Below, one piece after another: positions 27,902 through 38,151 of a stretch of 64,000 bases of DNA; the stretch's first letter is position 1; every line of letters starts with the position of its first letter. The notes below the pieces were generated by a model, which was not told the DNA's origin, did not search any database, and saw nothing but the letters and a program-made list of their open reading frames with translations. Origin of the DNA: Streptomyces griseoaurantiacus (GTDB lineage Bacteria > Actinomycetota > Actinomycetes > Streptomycetales > Streptomycetaceae); NCBI GenBank assembly GCA_014656015.1, contig BNBP01000015.1:49364-113363 (forward strand), written 5' to 3'. The translations under genes and the position numbers were made by a program.

Positions 27902-27967
27902 TCCTCGGCTCCCGGGCTGACGGCGAACGGTGCGGCGCCCTAGGGTCGTTGTCGGAAGGAGGCCACC

Positions 27968-29443
27968 ATGCCGACGCACGACACGCCCCGAGACACCTCG
28001 GGGACGTGGCCGCACCGGGACACCCCGGAGGCACGCGAGGAGGACCGGGCGCCCGGCACCGGCGGCTCCCACCGGTACACCGGGCCGGGGAGCACCCGCG
28101 GTGTCCGTGGTGTTCGCGGTGCCCGTGGTTCTCACGGCACCTCCGGCCCCGGCGGTGACGCGGAGCCGGGGCGGGCCGGTGAGACCGGCGGGCCCGGCGA
28201 GCCCGAGCGGGATCTGCGGACCCTCGCCACCCGGGCCGGCAAGGACGCGGCGCACGGCCTGGAGCAGCTCACCAGTGGTTTCGGCACCGCCATGATGGCG
28301 CTCGTCGTCCTGGTGACCACCGTGCTCACCGCCCTCGCCTGCCTGGTCGGCATCGGGCTGCTGTTCACCCCGGTCACGCTGCGGATCCTGCACGCGCTGG
28401 CCGGACGCGAACGCGACCGGCTCAGCCGCTGGGGGCCGGAGGTCATCGCCCCCGAACCGCCGCCCACCCGGCTCCGGCCGGCCCTCACCGACCCCACCAC
28501 CCGACGCGAGCTGGCCTGGCTGGTCCGGCACAGCACGCTCGGTCTGCTCCTCGGCTTCCTCGCGCTGCTGCTGATGCTCTTCGCGGTCCGCGACGCGACC
28601 TTCCCGCTGTGGTGGCGGCTCGCGCCGCAGGACTCCTCCAGTACCTCGCTGGGGTTCGGCGTCGCCCACTCCTGGGCCGACGCCCTCGCGGTGACCCTGC
28701 TCGCCGTCGGCTGGATCGCGATCATCCTCGGCCTCGTCCCCGGGATGGCCCGGATCCAGGGCAAGCCCGGCCGGCGCCTGCTGTCGGCCGGGCCCGAGGC
28801 CGACCTGTCCCTGCGGATCGCCCAGCTCACCGCCACCCGGGCCGCCGCGCTCGACGCCCACGCCACCGAGCTGCGGCGCATCGAGCGCTCGCTGCACGAC
28901 GGCACGCAGAACCGCATCGTCACGGTCACCGTGCTGCTCGGCGCCGCCCGCCGCATGGTCGCCCGCGACCCGGCCGGCGCCGAGGAACTGCTGGAGCGCG
29001 CGCAGAGCGCGGCCGAGCAGGCACTGGCCGAGCTGCGCACGGTGGCCCGCGGCATCCTGCCCCCGGTGCTCGCCGACCGCGGGCTGGCCGGCGCCCTGAA
29101 CGGCCTGGCCGCCTCCTGCCCCGTGCCCTGCCGGATCGACGTCGAGGCGACCCAGCGGTGTGCCGCCTCCGTCGAGGCGACCGCCTACTTCGTGGTCGCC
29201 GAGGCCCTCACCAACATCGCCAAACACAGCGGCGCCCGCCACGCCGAGGTCACCGTGCGCACGCACGAGGGCCGGCTGCGGCTGCGCGTCACCGACGACG
29301 GCCACGGAGGCGCCGACGAGGACGGCGGCTCCGGACTGGTCGGCATCCGCCGCCGGATCGCGGCACATGACGGAACACTCGCCCTGGCCAGCCCCCGTGG
29401 CGGCCCGACGACCCTTGAAGTGGAACTTCCATGCGGATTGTGA
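27968..29443 (+). CDS. Sensor histidine kinase, HisKA_3 / NarX-type
   Basis: This 491-residue protein has a disordered N-terminal region of about 80 residues rich in Gly, Arg and Pro. A membrane domain of roughly four helices follows (MMALVVLVTTVLTALACLV, LGLLLGFLALLLMLFAV, and around 238-260). The H box is IERSLHDGTQNRIVTVTVLL with His310. The ATPase domain has FVVAEALTNIAKHSGA (N box) and DDGHGG...GSGLVGIRRR. The N-terminal membrane part resembles the 'sensor' domain of Streptomyces kinases paired with FtsX/ABC transporters. It overlaps the response regulator by 13 bases. Confidence 0.9.
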   Translation: MPTHDTPRDTSGTWPHRDTPEAREEDRAPGTGGSHRYTGPGSTRGVRGVRGARGSHGTSGPGGDAEPGRAGETGGPGEPERDLRTLATRAGKDAAHGLEQLTSGFGTAMMALVVLVTTVLTALACLVGIGLLFTPVTLRILHALAGRERDRLSRWGPEVIAPEPPPTRLRPALTDPTTRRELAWLVRHSTLGLLLGFLALLLMLFAVRDATFPLWWRLAPQDSSSTSLGFGVAHSWADALAVTLLAVGWIAIILGLVPGMARIQGKPGRRLLSAGPEADLSLRIAQLTATRAAALDAHATELRRIERSLHDGTQNRIVTVTVLLGAARRMVARDPAGAEELLERAQSAAEQALAELRTVARGILPPVLADRGLAGALNGLAASCPVPCRIDVEATQRCAASVEATAYFVVAEALTNIAKHSGARHAEVTVRTHEGRLRLRVTDDGHGGADEDGGSGLVGIRRRIAAHDGTLALASPRGGPTTLEVELPCGL

Positions 29444-30090
29444 TCGCCGAGGACGACCCCCTGCTGCGCGAGGGCCTGGCCCTGCTGCTGCGGGCCGAAT
29501 CCCTCGACGTGGTGGCCACCGCCGGCACACCCGACGATGCCCTGAAGGCCATCGACGAGCACACCCCGGACGTCGCCATCCTCGACGTGCGGATGCCGCC
29601 GACGCACACTGACGAGGGCATCGTCGCCGCCGTCGAGGCCCGGCGCCGCCACCCGGACCTCGCGGTCCTCGTGCTCTCGGCGTACGTTGAGCAGACCTTC
29701 GCCACCGAGCTCCTCACCGGCGGCGTCCGCAAGCTCGGCTATCTGCTCAAGGAGCGGGTCGGCCGGGTCGAGGAGTTCCTGGACGCGCTGCGCCGGGTTG
29801 CGGAGGGCGGCACCGCCATCGACCCCGAGGTCGTTGCCCAGCTCTTCACCCGCAGTCGTGAGGACAGCCGGCTGGAACGGCTCAGCCCGCGCGAGCGCGA
29901 GGTGCTCGCGCTGATGGCCGAAGGGCTCGGAAACACGGCGATCGCCGAGCGGCTCGTCGTCACCGACGGGGCCGTGCACAAGCACATCCGCAGCATCTTC
30001 GCCAAGCTGGACCTGTCCCCCGCCGACCAGGTCGACCGCCGGGTGGCGGCCGTTTTGCGCTACCTCGACGACGTACGCCGACGGGGCTGA
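29431..30090 (+). CDS. Response regulator, NarL/LuxR family
   Basis: This is the cognate regulator of the preceding kinase, 219 residues, starting within the kinase 3' end. The receiver has Glu7-Asp8-Asp9, phospho-acceptor Asp52 in ILDVRMPP, and Lys in YLLKERVG. The LuxR-type domain reads LSPREREVLALMAEGLGNTA, then VTDGAVHKHIRSIFAKLDLS. It is expected to bind the dyad at 27886-27901 and to regulate the divergent ABC operon. This is inferred from layout. Confidence 0.92.
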   Translation: MRIVIAEDDPLLREGLALLLRAESLDVVATAGTPDDALKAIDEHTPDVAILDVRMPPTHTDEGIVAAVEARRRHPDLAVLVLSAYVEQTFATELLTGGVRKLGYLLKERVGRVEEFLDALRRVAEGGTAIDPEVVAQLFTRSREDSRLERLSPREREVLALMAEGLGNTAIAERLVVTDGAVHKHIRSIFAKLDLSPADQVDRRVAAVLRYLDDVRRRG

Positions 30091-30206
30091 CGGGGCTGGT
30101 CCGTTCCCGCGCCCCCTGCTCCCGCCGGCGTCCGACGGTCCGTCACGCCGGGTGGCCGTACGGCACTCGGCGTTTTCGCGGGCCCGTCCGGGTTAAGCGG
30201 AACTCC

Positions 30207-31181
30207 ATGGACCGGGACCTGGGCGGGAACAGCGACACGGGCGCGGACACGGGCACGGGCACTCACACGAACGCGGGCAGGGGCCGTGTGCGTGTCGGCG
30301 CGTGCTCCTGGACGGACCGGGCGCTGGTGAACAGCGGCTGGTACCCCGAGGGCTCCCGCGACGCCGAGGGCCGACTGCGGCACTACGCCTCGCGGTTCTC
30401 GCTGGTGGAGGTCGACTCCAGCTAATACGCGCTGCCCAGCGCCCGCAACAGCGCCCTGTGGGTGGATCGCACGCCCGAGGGGTTCCGGTTCGACGTCAAG
30501 GCGTTCTCCGCGCTCACCGGGCACCCGACCCGGCAGGGCGTCCTCCCCGCCGAACTCCGCGGGCTCCCCCAGGGACCAAAACTGCGCGAGGAGGTGTGGC
30601 GGCGGTTCACCGAAGCCATTCGTCCGCTCCGGGAAGCCGGGCGGCTCGGCACCGTGCTGTTCCAGTTTCCGCCGTGGTTCTCCCCGGGCTCCCGCGCGGT
30701 GGCCGCCCTGCGGGAATGTGCGGAGCGGGCCGCCGACTGGCCCCTCGCCGTGGAGTTCCGGCATCCGGCGTGGTGGCGCGAGCGGCAGTACGACGCGACC
30801 TGCGCGCTGCTCGCCGAACTCGGCCTGGCGGCCGTCGCCGTGGACATGGTGCAGACCCTGCCCACCTCCCTACCGCCCGTCGCCCCCGTCACCTCGCTTC
30901 GCCTCGCCGTCGTGCGCTTCCACGGGCGCAGCCCGGCGTGGGGCACGGGCAGCAAGGAGGAGCGGTTCCGGTACGACTACACGGCGGACGAACTGCGGGA
31001 GTGGATACCCCGGCTCCGGACGATGGCCGACCGCACCGAGGAGCTGCACGTTCTGTTCAACAACTGCTGCGGGGAGGCCGCCGTGCGGGCGGCGGCACGG
31101 ATGGCGGAGCTGCTTGGTGAGGAGTGGGGCGATCGGGTGGATGTTTCACGTGAAACGGGCGACTGGGCTCGTTTCACGTGA
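30207..31181 (+). pseudogene. DUF72 family gene interrupted by one in-frame TAA
   Basis: The two halves are in the same frame and read as one DUF72 protein (about 324 residues) apart from a TAA at 30423-30425. Before it stands VGACSWTDRALVNSGWYPEG and FSLVEVDSS; directly after it YALPSARNSALWVDRTPEGF continues the family pattern. The usual sequence here is VDSSYYALPS, so the stop replaces one Tyr codon (TAC to TAA). The rest (FDVKAFSALTGHPTR, VLFQFPPWF, LAVEFRHPAWW, FHGRSPAWG, LFNNCCGEAAV) is intact. DUF72 proteins have a TIM-barrel fold of unknown function. It is either a fresh pseudogene or a base-call error. Confidence 0.85.
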
Positions 31182-31274
31182 AACATCCGACGGACCGCCC
31201 TCCTCACGGGAAGTACACGGTGGCACCGCTCGCCCCACTTCGGAGCTGCGGCAGCACAGCCGCCGCCCGACCCG

Positions 31275-33113
<1,839 letters not shown>

Positions 33114-33330
33114 GTCCGTTGCGTCTCCGTACGTTGCGGTCGGGGGGTCGGGGGATGGGGGCCGGGAGGTCCAGGGGTCAGGTGAGCAGGTCAGGTGGGC
33201 ATGGGGTTCTCTTGAGGTACGGACGGGGGACGCGGGGTGTTCACGGCCAGGGGGGGCGCCCCCTCGGAGGCGCCGGGGTCCCGGGCCGTACGGTAGGGCC
33301 CCGGTGGACGCGGACGGAACGGGGCGGTGC

Positions 33331-34626
33331 ATGGGGGCCGGGGGCGGACTGCTGTGGGGTGCCTACGGGATCAGCGCGCTCGGGACCTGGCTGGCCTTCG
33401 ACGCCTTTCCCCTCATCGCCGTCCTGGTGCTGCACTCCGGGCCCCTGGCCGTCTCCGTCCTCGCCGCCGCGGGGCTCGCGGTGGGGGCCGTGGCGGCCGT
33501 GCCGCTCGGCCCCTGGCTGGAGTACCGCCGCAAGCGGCCCGTCATGGTCGCCACGGATCTGGTCCGCTGCGCCGCCCTGCTGACGATCCCCGTCGCCCAC
33601 CTCCTCGGCGCCCTGACCTTCGTCCACCTCCTGGCCGTGTCGGTGGTCGTCGCGGCGGCCGACATCGCCTTCCGCTCGGCGAGCGGCGCCTACATCAAGA
33701 CGCTGCTGCCACCGGAGGAGCTGCTCGTCGTCAACGCCCGGTTCGAGTCGACGAACTGGACCGCCATCGTGCTCGGCCCGCCGCTCGGCGGGGCGATGGT
33801 CGGCCTGTTCGGGCCGGTGGTGACCGTGCTGGCCGACGCGGCCAGCTATCTCCTCTCCGCCCTCGGCCTGCGCGCGATCACCGCCCACGAACCGCGCCCG
33901 GCCCGCCGCGAGGAAGCCGTGGCCGCGGGGACCTCCGAGAACACCGGCAACGCCGAAGACACCGGGGCCGCCAAGGACGGCGGACCCGCCGAGAACGCCG
34001 ACTCCCGCTCTCGTACGCGCGAGCTGTTCGACGGCTGGCGGTTCATCCTCCGTGACCCGGCGCTGCGCCCGCTCTTCGGCAACACCGTCCTCTACAACGG
34101 CCTGCTCATGGCCATCTCCCCGCTGCTCGCCGTGCTGATGCTCGGCCCCCTCGGCTTCGCCCCCTGGCAGTACGGCCTCGCCTTCGCGCTGCCCGCCCTG
34201 GGCGGTCTGGTCGGCTCCCGGCTGGCCCGCCGGCTGGTCGCCCGGTTCGGGCAGCACCGGATCCTGCTCGCCACGGGCGTGCTGCGCGCCTGCTGGCCGC
34301 TCGGCCTGGCCTTCGTCCGGCCCGGCGTCCCCGGTCTCGTCCTGGTCCTCCTCGTCGAGTTCGGGGTCATCACGAGCTGCGGGGTGTTCAACCCGGTGTA
34401 CGCCACCTACCGGTTGGAGCGGACCCCCGCCGCCCGGGTCGTCCGCACGCTGTCCGCGTGGTCGGTCTCCACCAAGCTCGGCACCGCCGCGCTGACGGCC
34501 CTGTGGGGCCTGCTGGCCGCCCTCCTCGGCCCGCGCACGGCGATCGCCGCGGCGGGCCTGCTCCTGCTGGCGACCCCGCTGCTCCTCCCCCGCCGCGCCC
34601 CGCAACCACTGGCCTTCGCGGAGTGA
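33331..34626 (+). CDS. MFS transporter
   Basis: This 431-residue protein starts at an ATG preceded by GGGGCGG and has about twelve hydrophobic segments in two halves. They are separated by an acidic, Ala/Gly-rich central loop (about residues 185-230: ENTGNAEDTGAAKDGG). Loop motifs are LEYRRKRPVMVATDL between helices 2 and 3 and SRLARRLVARFGQHRILL in the second half. It resembles the MFS branch that includes enterobactin-exporter-like and macrolide-efflux-like proteins. The substrate is unknown. It is divergent from the copper protein gene. Confidence 0.87.
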   Translation: MGAGGGLLWGAYGISALGTWLAFDAFPLIAVLVLHSGPLAVSVLAAAGLAVGAVAAVPLGPWLEYRRKRPVMVATDLVRCAALLTIPVAHLLGALTFVHLLAVSVVVAAADIAFRSASGAYIKTLLPPEELLVVNARFESTNWTAIVLGPPLGGAMVGLFGPVVTVLADAASYLLSALGLRAITAHEPRPARREEAVAAGTSENTGNAEDTGAAKDGGPAENADSRSRTRELFDGWRFILRDPALRPLFGNTVLYNGLLMAISPLLAVLMLGPLGFAPWQYGLAFALPALGGLVGSRLARRLVARFGQHRILLATGVLRACWPLGLAFVRPGVPGLVLVLLVEFGVITSCGVFNPVYATYRLERTPAARVVRTLSAWSVSTKLGTAALTALWGLLAALLGPRTAIAAAGLLLLATPLLLPRRAPQPLAFAE

Positions 34627-34744
34627 CGCCTCCCCACGCCCAGCGGCCACCGGTTCTCGCGGAGTGACGCCTCTCCGCGCCCGCACGGCCTCCGGCCTTC
34701 GCGAGTGCCCCCTCCCTCGCACGCACGGCCGTTAACCTTCGCGA
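34627..34744. repeat. Degenerate repeats after the MFS gene
   Basis: Three to four imperfect copies of a 45-50 base unit built around TTCGCGGAGTGACGCCTC / TTCGCGAGTGCCCCCTCC run from the end of the MFS gene into the start of the cupin gene. The last unit supplies the cupin GTG start. Confidence 0.5.
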
Positions 34745-35263
34745 GTGCCCCCTCCCCCGCGTCCCCCGCGCCCGCACGGCGGGCTCCGGCCCGAGGACCT
34801 CCTCGCCCACTTCGGCATGGAGCCGATCCCCCGCGAGGGCGGCCGGTTCCGCCGCACGTGGGCGGGGCCCGTACGGTCCGACGGGCGGCCGGAGGGCACC
34901 GCGATCCTCGCGCTGCTGACCGCCGCGCCGGACGACTTCTCCGCCCTGCACCGGCTCCCGGCCACCGAGGTCTGGCACCACTACCTGGGCGATCCGCTGG
35001 AGATGCTGCTGCTCGCCCCGGACGGCACCGCCCGCACCGCCGTGCTCGGTCCCGACATCCTCGGCGGTCAGCACGTACAGCTCGCCGTGCCCGCCGGCAC
35101 CTGGATGGGCGGCCGGGTCCTCGCGGGCGGGCGGTGGACGCTGTTCGGGTGCACGATGGCGCCCGGCTTCACCGAGGAGACGTACGAGCACGGGGACGCG
35201 GCGGTCCTGACCGCCCGCTATCCGGGGGAGGCCGGGCGGATCACCGCGCTCTGCCGTCCGTGA
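34745..35263 (+). CDS. Cupin protein, DUF985 family
   Basis: This is a 172-residue single-domain cupin with GTG start. It has PEDLLAHFGMEPIPREGGRF, ILALLTAAPDDFSALHRLPATEVWHHYLGDPLEM, and QLAVPAGTWMGGRV, then LFGCTMAPGFTEETYEHG. The His residues in EVWHHYLGD and the Glu/His of FTEETYEHG are where DUF985 proteins place their pocket. The biochemical role is unknown. Its 3' end overlaps the convergent GNAT gene by 23 bases. The first ten residues (PPPPRPPRPH) are low-complexity, so the true start could lie slightly downstream. Confidence 0.82.
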   Translation: MPPPPRPPRPHGGLRPEDLLAHFGMEPIPREGGRFRRTWAGPVRSDGRPEGTAILALLTAAPDDFSALHRLPATEVWHHYLGDPLEMLLLAPDGTARTAVLGPDILGGQHVQLAVPAGTWMGGRVLAGGRWTLFGCTMAPGFTEETYEHGDAAVLTARYPGEAGRITALCRP

Positions 35264-35948
35264 CCTCCCCGCCTCCCGCCCGCAGGAAGCCGAGCCGCGC
35301 CCGCTTCTCCGGCAGGTACACGTCCGGGAGGTCGATCTCCGGCAGCGTCACCGGCGGCCCGAGGACGAAGCCCTCGGCCGTGAAGCGGGCGAGGGCCCGC
35401 GCGTTGCGCGCGTCGGGGTCGACGACGATCCGCGCGCGGCCCAGCACGGTGAACGCGTACGTCGTGAACACCGACATCAGCGCCCGCGACCAGCCCGGCC
35501 GTCGGCCGCCCGGCCCCGCCCCGGCCGTTTCCGCCCCGCCCGTCCCCGGCGCCGTCTCCCCGGGCGGGGCGAGGAGGACGTGGATGCCGATGTCGCCGGG
35601 CTCGACGGCGTAGCACTCGCTCACCCGGTCGGCCTCCGGCTCGTAGGTCTGCAGCAGTCCCACCGGCCCGCCGTCCTTCACGGCGAGGAAGGCGTGGTGG
35701 GTGTCGAGGGTGTCCAGGTGGGCGTAGACCTCCCCGACCTGCTCCTCGGTGAGCCCGTTCATCCCCCAGAACACGGCGCGCTCCTCGCGCACCCAGCGGT
35801 GCACCGTGCCGGCGTCGGCGACGGGGTCCAGGCGCAGCAGGCGGACGGTGCCGAAGCCGTCGATCCGCTGCTCGTGCACGGCGGGGCGGCCGGCGTACGC
35901 CCCGGGCGCATCGGGGCGGCCGGCGTCGCGGGGCTTCTCCTCACTCAT
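35241..35948 (-). CDS. GNAT acyltransferase, siderophore-biosynthesis type (Acetyltransf_8)
   Basis: This 235-residue protein resembles the C-terminal part of siderophore N-acyltransferases (IucB/RhbD/AlcB-like). It has LLRLDPVADAGTVHRWVREERAVFW, VYAHLDTLDTHHAFLAVKDGGPVGLLQTYEP, then GDIGIHVLLAP and VLGRARIVVDPDARNARALARFTAEGF as the acyl-CoA-binding region. The family acylates hydroxylamines or amines of siderophore precursors. A Gly/Ala/Pro-rich insert (residues 125-155) interrupts the fold. It overlaps the upstream acylase gene by eight bases and thus shares the iron-box promoter (38081-38099). No other siderophore gene is visible in the window. Confidence 0.82.
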   Translation of the reverse strand: MSEEKPRDAGRPDAPGAYAGRPAVHEQRIDGFGTVRLLRLDPVADAGTVHRWVREERAVFWGMNGLTEEQVGEVYAHLDTLDTHHAFLAVKDGGPVGLLQTYEPEADRVSECYAVEPGDIGIHVLLAPPGETAPGTGGAETAGAGPGGRRPGWSRALMSVFTTYAFTVLGRARIVVDPDARNARALARFTAEGFVLGPPVTLPEIDLPDVYLPEKRARLGFLRAGGGEVTDGRAR

Positions 35949-38064
35949 GGTCCACGTCCTCCTCGGTCAGCAGGGTCCAGTCGGTGACGACGGGGGCGAG
36001 CCCGCCCGTGAGCCACAGGGGCAGTTGGTCGCGGTGGTGGGGGTCGCCGGGGACGCCACAGGCGCCGAACGGTACGACCCAGCGGCTGTCCTCGCGCCGG
36101 GCGAGGTCCCAGACGTAGCGGGCGGCGGAGGCCCGCGAGGCCAGGTCGGTCAGGCCGGGGACGGAGGAGGTGCTCAGCACGCAGTCGTGGTCGCCGGACA
36201 GGCCGGGCTCCTGGGGCGCCTCGCCCGGCGCCTCCGGGGGCAGCGCCCGCCACGGGGCAAGCCGGTGGGTGTCGCCCCAGGTCACGCCCTCGCCGAGCGT
36301 CGCCGCCGCCTCCTCCAGGGCCGCGCGGACCAGTGCGGGGCGGTCGATGCCGTACAGGTCGGGTGCGGTGAGGAGGTGTTCGAGGGCGAGGCCGACGCGC
36401 GGGAGGAGGGCGAGCCAGGGCTGGAAGACCTCCGGGTACGCGGGCGGGTCGGCGAGCACGGCGAAGGCGGGCTCGGCCTCGAGGCGCCGGACGAGCGCGC
36501 CGCGCACCGCCGCGTAGGCCGCCGCGTCGGCGCTGTCCGCCGCCATCCGCCGGTCCCAGCGCAGGAGCCGCTCGCGGAGGGCGGCGGGCGCGGGGGCGAG
36601 GCCGTCGAGCGCGGCCAGGTGGTCGAGGAGGGGCGCGGCGGAGGCGAGGTGGGTGTCGGTGTGGACCTCCGGCATGTCGGCGGCCCGCCACCGCGGGCGC
36701 CCGCCGAGGAGCGCGCGGATGCGGTCGGCCCGGTGCGGCGGGGCGAACTCGGTGCCGAGGGGGGCGGCGGGCCCGCGCTGGTTCGCCATCACGGCGAGGC
36801 CGTCGTCGAGATCCCCGTACGGCGTCTCGTGCCAGCCGGTCCACTCGTGCCCGGGCTCCCAGGCGGGGACGGGCCGCACCCGGTTGGCGGCGGCGCGCAC
36901 GGGGACGCGTCCGGCGACCCGGTGCAGCGTGCCGCCCTCGGTGTCGGCGGCCAGGACGACGTTGACGGGCTCGGCCCACCGGTCGAACGCCCGGTCGACG
37001 TCGGCCACCCGGCGGGCCCGCAGCAGCGGCAGCAGCGCGCCGAAGCCGAGGTCCCCGGTGACGCGGGGCGGGTGGCGCAGGGCGAGGGGGGCGCAGGGGT
37101 CCGCCTCCGGCCCCGCCGCCGGGGTGGTTCCGTGCGGCGGCGGGGAGCCGATCACCACCGGGCCCCGGGCCGTCTCGATCACCTCGACCTCCTCCGGCCG
37201 CCCCTCGGCCCCCGCCACCTCGATCGACTCCGTGTGGGCCGGGGCCGGCCGCCAGGTGCCGTCCGGGTCGAGCGCCTCGACGCCGTCCGGGGTGCGCCGC
37301 AGCCGCTCCCGGTACAGGTCCTGGTAGTCGGCCATGGCGTTGGTGATGGCCCAGGCGACCGTGCCGGTGTGCGCGAAGTGCGCGATGCCGGGGACGCCGG
37401 GGACGGCGAGCCCGAGGACGTCGAACTCGGGGCAGGCCAGCCGGATCTGCTGGTAGACCCCGGGTTCCTCGATGAACCGGTGCGGATCGCCCGCGATGAC
37501 GGCCTGTCCGGTGGCGGTACGGGCGCCGGTGACGAGCCAGCCGTTGCTCCCGGAGGTGCCGGGACCGTCGGCCGCGAACAGCCCGACCGCCTCCGGGCCG
37601 AGGTGCCGTACCACCTCCTCCCGCCACAGCTTCGCGGGGAAGCCGGCGAACAGGATGTGGGTGCCGAGCCAGACGCCGAACGGGGTCCAGGGCTCCCAGC
37701 GGCCGGGGGCGAGCCCGGTGCGGGCGAACTCGGGGGCACGGCGCGCCCCGGCGGCGAGCCCTTCGTTGACGCCCTCGACGTACGCCCGCACCCAGGCGGC
37801 GGTCTCCGGGTCCCGTTCCTCCAGGGCGGCGTGACAGCGCCGCGCGGTGTCCTCCAGGCGGGCCCGGCGTGCGAAGCGGTCCCAGGGGAGGGCCTCGCGG
37901 CCGAGGAAGGCGGCGGTCGTGCCGCGGACGCGGTGGCGCTCCACCTCCAGTTGCCAGGCGCGGTCCCGCGCGGTGACCCGGCCCTGGGCGCGGGCGAGCG
38001 CGAGGACGTCACCGGCGCGCAGATGCGGGATCCCGTGGGCGTCGCGGTAGAGGTCGAAGGTCAT
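35941..38064 (-). CDS. Penicillin acylase family Ntn-hydrolase
   Basis: This 707-residue Ntn-hydrolase is of the family containing penicillin G acylase, AHL acylases and PvdQ. Such enzymes cut themselves before a Ser, which becomes the N-terminal nucleophile. Here the cut would be between Gly172 and Ser173 in TSGSNGWLV, giving alpha (172) and beta (535) chains. Further motifs are the N-terminal RDAHGIPHLRA and GQAVIAGDPHRFIEEPGVYQQ. No signal peptide is visible; most relatives are exported, so this one looks cytosolic. It is the first gene of a two-gene operon with a siderophore-type acyltransferase. An iron-box-like site lies 17 bases before the ATG. Confidence 0.9.
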   Translation of the reverse strand: MTFDLYRDAHGIPHLRAGDVLALARAQGRVTARDRAWQLEVERHRVRGTTAAFLGREALPWDRFARRARLEDTARRCHAALEERDPETAAWVRAYVEGVNEGLAAGARRAPEFARTGLAPGRWEPWTPFGVWLGTHILFAGFPAKLWREEVVRHLGPEAVGLFAADGPGTSGSNGWLVTGARTATGQAVIAGDPHRFIEEPGVYQQIRLACPEFDVLGLAVPGVPGIAHFAHTGTVAWAITNAMADYQDLYRERLRRTPDGVEALDPDGTWRPAPAHTESIEVAGAEGRPEEVEVIETARGPVVIGSPPPHGTTPAAGPEADPCAPLALRHPPRVTGDLGFGALLPLLRARRVADVDRAFDRWAEPVNVVLAADTEGGTLHRVAGRVPVRAAANRVRPVPAWEPGHEWTGWHETPYGDLDDGLAVMANQRGPAAPLGTEFAPPHRADRIRALLGGRPRWRAADMPEVHTDTHLASAAPLLDHLAALDGLAPAPAALRERLLRWDRRMAADSADAAAYAAVRGALVRRLEAEPAFAVLADPPAYPEVFQPWLALLPRVGLALEHLLTAPDLYGIDRPALVRAALEEAAATLGEGVTWGDTHRLAPWRALPPEAPGEAPQEPGLSGDHDCVLSTSSVPGLTDLASRASAARYVWDLARREDSRWVVPFGACGVPGDPHHRDQLPLWLTGGLAPVVTDWTLLTEEDVDHE

Positions 38065-38080
38065 GCAGCACCCCGCCTTA

Positions 38081-38099
38081 AGAGGTTAGGTATGCCTAA
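38081..38099. promoter_or_regulatory. Iron box (DmdR/IdeR-type) upstream of the acylase operon
   Basis: AGAGGTTAGGTATGCCTAA matches 13 of 19 positions of the IdeR/DmdR consensus (TTAGGTTAGGCTAACCTAA), including the symmetrical core TTAGG-N4-CCTAA (38086-38099). It lies between the divergent acylase and repair genes, 17 bases upstream of the acylase start, where bound repressor would block transcription. Confidence 0.65.
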
Positions 38100-38151
38100 G
38101 TAGCAGTGCGCCGGAATGGTACGTCACGGCGGGGCGCGGGATCATCGGTGC

